DNA of 64,000 bases from Apostichopus japonicus (Eukaryota > Echinodermata > Holothuroidea > Aspidochirotida > Stichopodidae): positions 8,245,001 through 8,309,000 of the forward strand of contig NC_092570.1 of NCBI RefSeq assembly GCF_037975245.1, written 5' to 3'. Below the pieces are notes generated by a model, which made no database searches, was not told where the DNA came from, and worked only from the letters and a program-made list of their open reading frames with translations. The position numbers and the translations under genes are program-made. Below are positions 35,285 to 47,811 of the stretch, one piece after another. Each line of letters starts with the position of its first letter. Position 1 is the stretch's first letter.

Positions 35285-35600
35285 TCCACAATCCCTATCA
35301 GGGATAGAGGACTGTGGATCCACTATCCCTATCAGGGATTGTGGACTGGATCGCAGTATCCCTATCAGGGATAGAGGTCTGTGGATCCACTATCCCTATC
35401 AGGGATTGTGGACTGTGGATCCACTATCCCTATCAGGGATAGTGGACTGTGGATGCACTATCCCTATCAGGGATAGTGGACTGTGAATCCACTATCCCTA
35501 TCAGGGATAGTGGACTGTGGATCCACTATCCCTATCAGGGATAGTGGATTGTTGATGCACAATCCCTACCAGGGATACTGAACTGTGGATCCACTATCAG
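35285..35600. repeat. Tandem array of perfect palindromes (34-bp hairpin minisatellite)
   Basis: Nine units of about 34 bp. The best units contain CCACTATCCCT, a three-base spacer ATC, and AGGGATAGTGG, a perfect 11-bp inverted repeat. Between units the linker CTGTGGATCCAC holds a second palindrome, GTGGATCCAC. Several units vary on one arm only (for example GGGATTGTGG or GGGATAGAGG). The array starts about 500 bp after the CCNC stop codon. Confidence 0.95.
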
Positions 35601-38026
35601 CAAAGAGAACTACAAGGGGTAATGTTTGGGACAAACCAAACAAACCTGATGCTATTCCAGTATTGATTCTTATAATCAGCTAATCCACTGTGGGGTTTAT
35701 TTCCTAATGACTTGAATCACTGATCAAAGATTACCAGACGTGACTGGCTGCTGCGTTTGAGAGACAGCTCCACATTCATCATCGGGCTAGTCTGACATGT
35801 TGGTGTCACATGACTCATGCCGATACTTTTCAGATCAACTTACGTTTTAGCTGTTGTGTTCGTGTGTTCATGTTTATGGCTTTTCAATGATGTAAATCCA
35901 GTGTAGATCATACAGAGGATTTTAAACATTTTGATTAATTTTAAACTTCAAGTCTCCAACAGTTGTAACAATTTGATACCCAGTTTGGGACCCATATAGC
36001 ATAATTATTATGCCTGGTATAACCATTGAAGAAACCAAAGGCATTGGTAGAAACTTCCAGTTGGATGTTCCCATTTACAGATGGGGAAGTGACCATCATA
36101 CCAGCTTAAATCGATCATTTGAACTAAGCAGTTAATTGCATTTCATAACTTTGCAGCCTCTACCATCATGTGTGTACCGGTTACTCAAGGTAATGTTGTA
36201 TGGTCATATATCTTTGTCGTAAATAGTAAAACCGTCAAGAAATTTTATGGTGTACTTGATTTGGTCTCATCTGAGGGAAACATTCAGGATGAAATTTCTT
36301 TGACGGGACTTCACTCTAGATTTACTTGTGTAAAAGTAAGTAGGCCTGATGTTTCGATCCTAGCAGGATCTTCTTCATAGGCTGAATGACAAGTAACAGT
36401 AACAGAAGGGACAAAAACATAAACAGAATACAGACAGGTTAATGAGCATGGTGAACACAAAGAGATTGATGTAAAGGGATTAGTAGACAAGTTTTATTTT
36501 ATTTAGATTTACCCGTGGCAGCTTTTGATGTCTCAGGTTACAATGTACTAATTGTACATATGCATTATCCTGATTAAAGTCAGCTATCGGGTCAGCTAGC
36601 TGGCAAAAGGGAAGTGCATCTTACACTGAAATATAAATGTCACTTTACAGAGTCGGGCAAATTGATAAGATTTAGTTCTGTTTTACGGATGCTTTGGAAG
36701 ATGTCTTGTATTGTAATACATTATATGTTTGTGGTTGTCATCAACGCCGGCAGATTATACCTTTTCTAGCTTGATTCTAGAAGCTAAACTGAGACCATCA
36801 AATTGTGCTGCAACACAGACATCAACAGAGTGCTTTTCTGTAGCACATAATGTCCCAAATAACAAGAAGGTGCATGCTTTATTTATGATACACGATGAAT
36901 ACTCAACTTTCTATGGCATGATTTCAGGTATTAAATCGAGGATTACAGGTTACTCATTAAACAGGTTTTTCGTTCGGTGTGTATTTTTTTAGATCTGCAT
37001 AATTTTGGAATCTCAATCTTGGTAGATGCCATGAGGATGTCCTTATCTCTCTGTTTGTGGATTAGTCCAAAATTCAAAATGCTGAAGTAATCTTAAATTA
37101 GACATGTTTGGAAACTCTGCCCATGCCGATAACAGCCGGAACAGAAACTGACGAGAGTAGATCTATCTGTGTATTACTTGAAATGTTTGTAGACCAAGGT
37201 AGATATAAAAAACCAAATGCAAGTTAATGCGAGGTCGTGATGAACTCAAAGCAGGATCTTGATCGATTTCTTTGGTATTTAATGTCATTGGATTTGGTTG
37301 CTATGGTTTCAAGCAATCATGTGACACTAGGGACATATTGTACCCAATGCCATGCATCGAGCAGTTATTAAATTTACCTTACACATCCCTGTATAGAAAA
37401 GCCTGCATAGAACTCGCAATCCCGTTCATAACGACACAGTGACAATGTTTGAAGTAATTAATATTGCTTTTTAGTGCACATACTACATAATTACAGTTTT
37501 GGGTTAGTTATGTATCTAGGCAACCAGCAATACCCTTCATAACAGTTAAACGGTAAATTTAATAGTGCATACGACCTCCTTTACGCCATCTCGTTCAGTA
37601 GTATTGTTGGAAGTCGCACGTTTTCAATAAGCAATTGTCATTGCTATTCAAGACTATTAGGTCGCCAGGATTTCAAAGTGTCAGGACGTGACGTAATTTC
37701 AAAAAAATAAAAAATGGTGTCTCCATCACAATAATTAGTTAATAACAGCCAGGTTATAAGCCATAATTTAGAGACAAAAAACAAAACATGCTAGGCTGTC
37801 CAAGTTAGTTTATAGTAAATCATATGTTTGGAAAATAGTTGTCAAATTTGTTTCAAATAGCTGGCTTAAAACAAAAATTATACAAAATGCATCTTATTTA
37901 AATATTTAGTTGTAACTGATTTGGTATGAATAATTTAATATTTTCAAACTTAAGACTTTTAGATGGTTTGTTGGAAGATTATTGTTACCGATTATGCTGT
38001 GTTACGGTAAGAGAGTGAAGTCGTCA
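35601..38026. other. Intergenic sequence between CCNC and the hAT-like elements
   Basis: No coding exon is recognised. An open frame at 36168-36380 runs antisense through the decayed ribozyme motif and looks incidental. Confidence 0.45.
36344..36382 (-). ncRNA. Decayed hammerhead motif of Penelope-like type
   Basis: On the minus strand: GCCT (stem I), ATGAAGA where CTGAAGA is expected, a GATCC/GGATC stem II around TGCTA, GAAA, then CATC and AGGC closing stem I. This is the architecture reported for hammerheads in the terminal repeats of Penelope-like elements. Here one core C is A, and the helix III word ACGT has become ACAT, so activity is unlikely. Confidence 0.7.
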
Positions 38027-38296
38027 CATGTGCGTAGCAAGGAATTTGCCAAGGGAGGGGCAAAGCTTGTAGGTAATCTATCTAAGCGTAGCGCCACCAT
38101 GAGTTGGCACGAAGCGTATAAGAAAATTTTGGCCGAAAATGCCTCCCAGATCCCTGGAAATAGCACTTCCCAGGCCTTGTTAGTTGCATCTAAGCATTTT
38201 CTATTTTGAAATTACTAGCGATATCATAATAAAATACAAAAAATATGCTCAAGGGGGGACAGTCGCCCCCTTCGCCCCCACTTGGCTACGCGCCTG
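38027..38296. mobile_element. hAT-like MITE, copy with 8-bp target duplication
   Basis: The left end is CATGTGCGTAGCAAGG. The right end, reversed, is CAGGCGCGTAGCCAAG. It is flanked by AGTCGTCA and AGTTGTCA, an 8-bp duplication with one mismatch. It is 270 bp long and has no transposase. The internal segment matches the copies near 2150-2300 and 1280-1380. Confidence 0.8.
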
Positions 38297-38578
38297 AGTT
38301 GTCATTGAATTGTCTGCAGGATGTAACGGCTATCTTTTGTACGTCTTCATGGAAAAATTAAAACATTGAGTGTTTGAAGTGACTCTGCTGAGAGAGTTTG
38401 CCCAGATATTAATTTTTAATTTTGATGTAAGGAAGTGTGGGGCTGGGAAAGGAGAGGGGAGGGGAGGGGGGATAGGAACATTCACTGTCAATGAAATGCT
38501 CATGAAATCTTGTTAGTTGGTTTTAAAGATCCAAATGTTGAAAGGATTGGGAGAGAATGAGCCTAATTAACTCACATG

Positions 38579-38970
38579 CAGGGGGGTAGGAAGCTTCCAA
38601 AAAGTGGGGGGCACAACATCAGAGGGGCACTTTCTCATTCCAAAACCACCACTTGTTATGCTATAAACTGATACACACCGGCCATATCACTCAATTATAT
38701 ATGATGTGTTAGTATATGCTATCAAAACTATTTATTGAGATTGTTTATTGTTAACCATGCTACAAAAAGATATGGGATGCCATTTTAAAAATAGCATATA
38801 CAGACTAAAAATAAATAATTAAAATAAAATATGAAAATTAACATTAAGATATCCAAAAGACAGTTCTTCATCAAAGGGGCACATTTTATTTGCCAGTAGG
38901 GCACATTTGCTGTTTTGGAAAAAGGTGGGGGGGGGCACTGGCCCCCAGTGCTGCCCGGCTCCTACCCCTG
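38579..38970. mobile_element. hAT-like MITE with perfect 8-bp target duplication
   Basis: A 392-bp element starting CAGGGGGGTAGGA and ending TCCTACCCCTG, bounded on both sides by the identical 8-mer CTCACATG. Ends of the CAGGG type and 8-bp duplications are typical of the hAT superfamily. There is no transposase frame. Confidence 0.88.
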
Positions 38971-38978
38971 CTCACATG

Positions 38979-41900
38979 AAATGTTAATTGTAGCCACTTC
39001 TTTTTATGGTACTTAAGTTATTAGTATTATTAGTTTTGTTTCTTTTGGCCGCAGGTGCTCTTTGTGTTAAGTTCAATATGGCAGTGTTCTTCAATAGGAG
39101 CACTTATCTCTTTTTTAAAGTATAAGAAAAGGTATTTCAAGAAGCTGTGTAGACCATAAACATACTTCAACATATGTAAGAAATGAAAGGGAAAGTACTT
39201 GAAGAGTGGCAAGTAGCATTCATTTTATACTCCAAGAATATATTAACAGTGCTTTTAATAGTGGGACTTTATAAATGTAACTATTATCATTATATCATTA
39301 ATATCACGTGATGTTTTTTTACCCATTGCTTCCTATTCACAAAGTTCTTGGAGTAGCTGCTCCGATGATGGACTATAAGGTCCTACCGACTGACGGAGAG
39401 GGAATACTTGATAGTTTGTAAATGTTGTTGTGTAGTAGTTTTGAAGGTTCTAGACCTTCGTCTTGTATAAAATAGGTTCCTGTGTTCAAAACCCGCTGTG
39501 CATCTTTTAATCTAGTAATCAGACCAAATTTGCCTAGTGTTGTGTTGTGATGTAATACCAGCTCAATTATCACTGATTGGATAGTACGCTATGGTTAACC
39601 TGTTATGAAAACATTACTTTCTATGTCTTTTATTCTATTTATATTTATTCTATACTTTCTTTGTTATACTGCATGCCCAGTCTGCCATTGTTACATTGCA
39701 AACCTCATCCCCCCATCTTTGATAATTTCATTGAGAATTATTCACGATATTTCACAGTAAACATTCTTGTTATATCTTTAATTAATACTAATTCCAAGGG
39801 GAAACCAAAACGAGTAGACTTTTGAAATCAATGATATTACAGTATTGAAGTTTTTTAATTGCCGCATTGACTGTTTGGAAATTTTTGCTAATTTTGTTAT
39901 TAGTTGAAGCCAATCAAAACATGTGTTTAATATGCCTACCTTATCCATTTAAATAGTTGCAGCCCTCAATACCCCCACCCCACCCCCTTGGCCTCCCCCT
40001 TTGTCATCCCTTCGCACCTTCCGTATGCTACACATTTTAAAGTGAGTGTAATTGCGATATCTTATTTTGACAGAAAAGAAAGTTTTGTCATCAGTATTGG
40101 TACCGTTAGAATCGTAATAACTCTCAGTTATTGGTAGATAATGGCATTTATTTCTTTTGATATGTCTACAAAAAACAACTTGTTAATTAATTTTGTTGCA
40201 GAATTTTCATTCTATTTTAATCACAAATGTTCACCTTTTGAAGGGAATTGTGAAAATGTTCATACTTTGTGCTATTGCTGCCCTAGCCCCCCCCCCCTTC
40301 CACCCTATGTGTTTGATTTAGTTTCATATCACAAGATTGTTATTTAAACTTTTTCAAGATTGTTATTTAAACTTTTTCATTTTCTGAGTAATAAATCTGT
40401 CAGTGTTATTTTTTTGGGTGGGGGGGGGAAGGGGATGGTGGTAGATCAGATTAGTGGGGTCCCCATGGCTATGTACTTACATAAAAGTGTGTCTTGTAGT
40501 ATAGACATCCCAGGATATCTCTTTGTTGATGATAAATAAAATTTAAATTTCTATAGTTTGTCTTTAACTAGCATATATGCCTTGTGGTTTATACCAGACT
40601 ATCAACTCTACCATTGTTTCTTTATTACTATGTACCTGTAGTTTTTACTAATAATTATCATACCTGTAGTCAAATATTTGTGCACTCTTTTCAATCTATT
40701 TCAGTCATTACCCTGTTTGGTATCAGCAGAGCTTTTTTCACCTCTAATCAAAATTTCACATCATTATTATTATTATAACTGTTATTATTTATGGTTAATA
40801 TTTTTTCTGCAATTTGACCATTCTGTGATATTAACAATCAGTTTGTAGACATAATTACTACTATCCACCTCTCTAGAGTGTCTGCAGATACTAATTACTA
40901 GCTGATGTAGAATGTAGAATGGTTACTTAGCTTGCTTTCTAGATCTGAGAATGGACAAGTAGGTTGGTGAGAGGATGGTGAGAGGATGGTGAGAGGATGG
41001 TGAGAGGATGGTTAACCATGGTCAAATAACCGTGCAGGACAGTTAGTGGGTGAGGGAGGGGGCTTGTGTGATGATGGAGTGGGTGAAAAGTGCAGAGTAT
41101 ATCAAGACAATGTAAAAACTACCTGCTATTGTGTCTTGGTTGGTGAAGGGTTTGAGTGATGTATCATTGGGAGGGGTGGTGGTATGGATGAATGAATGGT
41201 CAAGGGAAAAGGAAGGTATTGTAGTAAAGTATGTATGGTGGGTTAATGGTAATGAATGTGAAACAGGGTATTACATAACTCACAAGCTCAGCTAGACAAC
41301 ACAGAAGATTACAAGTTTGGGGTGGAAGGTCATCAACCCCCCTCCCCCACCCCACCAACTCACTCAAGTCTTACTTAGAAGATGCATATTAAACTGATTG
41401 CTTTTAATCCAAGAATTTTATCTTATTCAATTGAAATTCATTGCACTGTTAGCCGCCACTGTTAATGAAGAAGGTGTTCACTTTATTCAGAAGCTATCAT
41501 GGGTTAGCTACTTCAACATGTTAGACTGTCATATTTCCTACCTGCTATTCATTTAATGGGTCCTTTGTTTTATGTTATCCTACAGAAATAAAACCAGTCC
41601 AGATGGATGAATGCAGAGCTATGGAGCTGAAAGTAACTTACCTCAAACTTGTAGCTGGGGTCGCTATTATCCTGAGGGAGGGAGCCCTTATAAATCAACA
41701 GCCAAGGGAGAGAGCGCTATATTCTGGAAAACCTTGCCTATTGGTACAATTTGTTTCTGGCAGTTTGGTGGTGTAAATTGGAACTCTAGATATTTTACAC
41801 ATAAATGAACCCTTGCCATGAAAAGGTTGACCTTCAAAATGGATTAACATGTGGATTCCAAGGGGCCACTTTATGAGCATTTCAGTGAAGCAATTTCACA

Positions 41901-44199
41901 AGTTTCAGGAGTTTTATTATTATGCAGTTATTGATCTTAAAAGTGACTAGATGTAAATATACATAGGCAAGTGTACATACTGTTTTAGAAAGAAAGAAAT
42001 TGACTGTCTGTTGTGTATTGCTACTGTATGTCAGGACTTGGAATAATATCTTGAAGCATCTTATCATGCTTGAAGGAAGATTCCGTGAAAGAGGTTTGTG
42101 TTTATGTCCAAGGTTGTAGATTGGATAATTCTAATACCCAATTAGCAATCTGCGAACAATGGAATCAAACTTGAAACTCCATTGTGAAACAATCCTATAG
42201 GAAGTTGCGGCAACAAAAAAATAAATAAATAAATAAATAAATAGGGTTCAACATTATAATGTTTTCTAATGTTGAATGTGCACAAGCACGTAGTATTTGG
42301 ATCCAGTCACATGTAGGTAGTTATCAATGTGATATAAATCCAGTCACATGTTTTGATGATCATGTGACAATACAGTCATATATGTTAACAATTATCATAT
42401 GAATACAATCACATGTTAATAGTTATTGTGTGAATGCTTGTGTACATCTAGTCACCATGTACCCCATTGTCATATAGGTCCACTGAGTCACTTGTTTATG
42501 ATTATCATTTTAGGAATTATCATGTTGAATCCAAATCACATGTTCATATTTTAGCATGTGAATACATTCATGTTGTTCATAGTCATCATGTGAACACACA
42601 TGTTTTTTTGTAATTGTCACATTAATCCATTCACAGACAATTCACAATGTAAAACAAACAGGTTTTATTCCTCCTGTCGGTGACCCTATCCAATGCCCTG
42701 ATCACCTGTCCAGACAGAATGCCCTAACTCCCCCCTAACTTTTGCACACTGATAGATACAGGAAAGAGAACTATCGGATTATTTCCCAGACTGAATTTAT
42801 TCAGGCAGTGTTTTTTCTTCAATGACATCATTTCTGTTTATTGGTATTTTGTTCAAGTTTGCGGCCAAGAGTTCATGTTTAAATATTATTAGATATTGCT
42901 TAGATGTTTATGACCGGAAAGTGAAAATGGCAAAGATTATCAGTTAATAATTACCTGTTTACTTCAGTATTCAGTGACCATTGCTGGTTTGATGCTAGAC
43001 TCTAGAATCAGTTTTAAAGTGCTGTTAGAGTTCGTCATGTTATGTAAGTAACAACATTTGGTAGCATATCCAATTGACATCTCTAAGGTGGATGAGTTCT
43101 CCGGGACGGTGAATTAAATGGTTCTGTTGGTGCCACTACATATAGTTCCAAAACAAGCATAGACTTTAAAGGTAGTCAGTATAGGCCCCAATTTATAGCA
43201 TGCTACAATTGCTAGAAGTTTTTAAAAAGTACTTTCCTGGAGGTCTTTACACTCCAAATTATTCTCAGACATTTTTATGGAACACACAAAATGACTGATT
43301 GTCCCAGTGAGGAAAATTTCCTGGAAGGTTGGTAATAAAAACAGTCTACGAATTTTGACCAAAGGTGACCATATTTGAATGTCTAGCATATTTGGGCCTT
43401 TAAGGGTCACTAGTATCACTCCCAAATATGCTAGATAATCAAACCATGGCCGTTAAGGCTCAGATTCCAGCAAGCACTTTTCTATCACCATTCAAGTGTT
43501 TTTTTGCCTTATGGAGAATTTAGTGTTTAATTTAGACCCCTGCCCTGTGTCTGAAGAAAATGTGGAGGATCAGAGGCTCTCGGAAGGTTCTTCTAGCAAA
43601 TTTTTAAATTGTGCTGAAAATTATTTTTAAATTGTGCTGAAAATTATTTTTAATACTGATGAAAACGTTCAATCAAAATGAAGTTTACAATGAAACATAC
43701 TGTCCAGTGTCCAAGTCTGATACTTGTCTGTCATGCACCAAAGACCAGGAGCACAACCAGTATTTTTGTACTGGGGTATTGGGGGGAGGGAGGGGGGTTA
43801 TGATGTTATGTTGTCCAGGGAGGGGTCTATGGGAGTGGTGGCTCTCCCCTTTGAGGGATTTTGGTAAAATGGAAGCAAAAAGGTACTATATTTTGCAACT
43901 TTTGAAACATTGTCTATTATTTAGGTTTTACTGCACAAACATGTTACATATTTATGCACTGTATGCTAGGATTTTAGTATATATGGTAGCACTTGAGCCA
44001 AAGGCAAAATTCAGACTAGTGTTGGTTCCACATGTAACCTGATTTCTTACTCAGATACATGGAATAGTTTAACTGATATTGCATAGGCAATAAACGATGC
44101 AAACTGGTTAAATTGCTATGAAAATGCATAGAGATTTTTCATCATTTTAAGCTAAAGTAAGTCCATAAATCTCAAAATTTGATAATTATAACCCTACAC
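38979..44199. other. CpG-poor non-coding stretch, no gene confirmed
   Basis: No conserved coding exon was recognised. Minor items are a GAGAGGATGGT 11-mer repeated four times near 40968-41012, an (AAAT)n tract at 42220-42244, diverged repeats at 42290-42640 and G/C runs. A splice-flanked open stretch near 41587-41776 is discussed as a finding. Confidence 0.45.
42290..42640. repeat. Diverged tandem repeat with CACATGT / ATCATGTGAA words
   Basis: About nine irregular units of 30-45 bp carry AGTCACATGT, TTATCATGTGAATAC and similar palindrome-bearing words. Confidence 0.65.
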
Positions 44200-44790
44200 T
44201 AGCTTTGAGAAGCTATCAGCCAGAATTGGCAATGTATAAGCAACTTGCTTGGATAGCTTCGAGAAGCTATCAGTCAGAGTTGGAAGTGCATGAATAACCT
44301 GCTTGGAGAGCTTTGAAGCTATCAGTCAGTATTGGAAGTGTATGAATAAGCTGCTTGGATAGCTTTGAGAAGCTATCAGTCAGAATTGGAAGTGTATGAA
44401 TAACCTGCTGGATAGCTTTGAGAAGCTATCAGTCAGTATTGGAAGTGTATGAATAAGCTGCTTGGGTAGCTTTGAAGCTGTCAGTCAGTATTGGAAGTGC
44501 ATGAATAACCTGCTTGGATAGCTTTGAAGCTGTCAGTCAGTATTGGAAGTGCATGAATAACCTGCTTGGATAACTTTGAAGCTGTCAGTCAGTATTGGAA
44601 GTGTATGAATAACCTGCTGGATAACTTTATAGAAGCTATCAGTCAGAATTGGCAATGTATATATAACCTGCTTGGATAGCTTTGAAGCTATCAGCCAGAA
44701 TTGAAAGTGTATTAATAACCTGCTTGGATAGCTTTGAGAAGCTATCAGTCATGATTAGAAGTGCATGAATAGCCTGTTTGGATAGCTTTG
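44200..44790. repeat. ~54-bp minisatellite with a built-in hairpin
   Basis: About eleven units. The fullest carry GATAGCTT, a TGAG spacer and AAGCTATC, an 8-bp inverted repeat, then CAGTCAGAATTGGAAGTGTA and TGAATAACCTGCTTG. In about half the units GAGAA is deleted, leaving GATAGCTTTGAAGCTATC with a much shorter loop; others lose or change part of an arm. Confidence 0.93.
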
Positions 44791-44799
44791 GATGAATAT

Positions 44800-47700
44800 T
44801 CACACGTCTAGATTCATACAGGATATCTTGCAGTGTGGTGAAGAGCTTTTATCAATGTAATATCTGGCTATCTGTGTATTTCTGTTTTCAGTGGAAAAGT
44901 AATGTATGGTGTGTGTACTGGACACAAATTTCTCTTGACGTATTTGGGTCGTTATTATCTGTATGAACTTAACAAGATTTCTCTGTGCCGATTAGTAGTT
45001 CTTTAAACAAAAAGGAGGCAAGGATATCAAAAAAGCTCTCTATAAGGGCATGCTTTGTTGCATGCATTTTTTGGGGGGGGGGGGGGGTACCAGCTTGATA
45101 TATATAATACAGTCACATGGTAATTACAACATTATAGAAACTGTTATCTCCAAGTTGAAATTTAATTCTGAGTTCAGAGGCTGGTCTGACCTATTGAGTA
45201 GTGAAATACTGCAAATCATGGGCAAAATGGGACTGGATACATCCACAAATCTCACCTTTGTAGTTTATGTGCTGATAACTCTGTTATGCTGTACAAACAT
45301 GTCCATCTACTAAGGACAAAATATGTAAAATGTCAGCTTTTGAGATGATGCTCTGTCCTCAATGTTTGTAGGTTTTGATGAAACATTGATCATTTTCAAC
45401 TATATTGGTTGTCAGGGTATATACATTTCGTTCCTCTCTTCAAGGTGATTGGAAAGTGCTATGGATCTTGTTTTTAAGCATTTAAGCTTTTTGATTGTAA
45501 AAGTAACCCTCCAGTTATGATACTATTTACAAAGCCCTGTAAGAGCTGCTTCGTCAAGTTTTTGTATTGACAACTTAAATTAAATAAAGGAGGTGTGAAC
45601 TAATTGCAACTGTTTTACTTTCCTGTTCTGCAGTCTTTAGCTTCTATATATGCATAATTTAGTCACTTGCGGTTTTAATTTGTATAGTCCTTCCAAATAT
45701 TTGTTCTAAGGCTAAAAATCGCCACGAAGTTTCCAATGTCGTTTTATCGCGTAAACCTTTGCGGGGGAGTAAGTTTATTGAATTAACCAACCTCACGTTT
45801 CAATAGTTGTAGTCATACCTTCATAGTTCTACAAAGCGTCAACAACCCCCTACACATACCGTTGGTACTGTGTTGTACCCGTGCGCATGATAACTGTGTT
45901 ACATTTTTGGACGTCTAAACTCATACACTTCTCATATGATTTACGTACCGAGGAGACAACTCCACAATAGCATGCGAGGGTACAAATAAACTAACAATTT
46001 GCCCTGGATATATAGGATTACTTCTTAACCCATTTGGAAATGAATTCTTCGACAGAACGGTAAGGTACATTGGTGGTATAGCCTAGGCCTATATCAAAAT
46101 TTATACTTTGTCTGGTCGTGTACGAAAGAGCCCCAAATATTATGATCACCTTCAATGTTATTCGCTGATGAAGAGGAGTTTACCTTAGTGCTAACGTTAG
46201 GCCTTGCAAATAGTAGTAGTAGGCCCATTAGACTGTATTCAGAGGGGTAGAGGAAGGCCTAACACTAGTAACAGTATAAATAGCCGTAATACTATGAATG
46301 ATTCATTAACGTTAGTGCGTAGTCCTATCAACGAGAACAAAAGTCCGGCTTAGTCATTTGTGACACATTACAGTTGTTGCCTTGTGACAATATATGACAA
46401 AAATAGTAGGACTACGGTAGGAATATGTAATACTTTTGTACCAAGTTTTGATGTTAGCCTAATTTACACCTAGCGCAGGCAGGCTAGGAAAACCTACTGG
46501 AATAAAGGTGAATGAATGAAATGTATTACACACCAATGCCAACCTAGTCTTGCACAGAATAAGGAGAGTTTCAATTTTCATCACCAAGAAGTCATGTTTG
46601 CACTGCTGAACATTTTGGCATAAACAATTTAAGCAGAAGCAAAGTCAATTGTCCCCATGTTAAAACATGTGCGCCATCCCTCTGATAATGTTTAAAAATC
46701 AAAACAAGAAAAAAAATTTGCAGAGGGATTAGTTATGATAGGTTAAAATAGAACTACAGCAGGGAAACTCCAGTAGCACCTGGAGAGTTGGCAATTTTAA
46801 TTTAGTTTTCAATTTAATTTTAATGCATGTTGAGCAGCATAAAAGGAGATACAGGGCTATGAATAGTATGTAGATCAAAATTTTGATGTGTTGTTAAAAT
46901 TGTACACAATGACTTGAATACCTTTGGTACTTCAGTAACCTGTCAACTTTGTGACAGCCTTGTTTGAATGAAGATTGAAAGGGTAGGAGAGCAGTTACTA
47001 TGTTCGCAACAGGTTGTTAGGATGGATGAATTTGAGTGACCACTTTGTCTGAAAATTCTTTAATGGGAACAGTATAGTAAAACATTAAATGCCTCCAACA
47101 GTGCCTGACATTAAATTTGTTGATTATACAGTAATGTACCAAATCATACACTATATTGGAAGGCAACAAGCCTGTGGAATAAAATGTTCAGATTGTAACC
47201 AATTCTCAGTAAGCATTTCCACACAAGTTTGCAGGTTGGGCTTCAATTATGTTCTATATTTGTAAACTGATAGGTGTGAAAGGTGCAACTGGCTGCAAAT
47301 GGGACTCAATTAATCACATTATGATAGTTAACACCCAACAGCAATTTTGAGTTTCTGCAAGCATCAGAACTACTTTCCATTGTAGCATGAGCCATTGTCT
47401 TCCACTACCTCTAAGTTTCTAACTTTGCAGGAGTACAATGTGTGTCCCTCATCCTCCTGTCCACTTGACCATCCCAATCTTCTCCCGACCCTCTGCTTAT
47501 TGTTACTGTCACTGACTTCACATAGTGCTCAAACCTCTTCCGATGTCTACTGTGTTTAACGTCACTCTAACTTAACCATCAATGTTATAATAAGTCAATT
47601 GTTTATACCATTACAGGAAGATATTAGACTATTACTCTGTCTCATAACCACTGTAAGACAGGAAGGATGTGAGGATTGAATTTAATAAATCTCTAGAGCT

Positions 47701-47811
47701 TTTCAGTGAGCACAAACAGGATGTTTGTGTGGGGGACGAAGGATTATCATGACATACACTCTAACTTCAAACTGCTGTAATACTCTTTGAGCTATTAGCC
47801 AACTTTGTTGT
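44800..47811. other. Intergenic sequence with a CpG-richer island and a poly(A) signal
   Basis: AATAAA at 45583-45588 is followed by a GT-rich stretch and could end a + strand transcript. From about 45690 to 46400 CpG is visibly more frequent than on either side, as in unmethylated intergenic or promoter DNA in invertebrates. This could be the promoter region of the FERM gene. No exon was identified. Confidence 0.4.

Noticed and set aside
35285-35600. CRISPR-like array
   Set aside because: The palindromic units are directly tandem with near-constant linkers and no unique spacers, in an animal genome.
36168-36380. Open frame of 70 residues on the + strand
   Set aside because: Its last third is antisense to the decayed hammerhead motif and the rest matches no protein I know.
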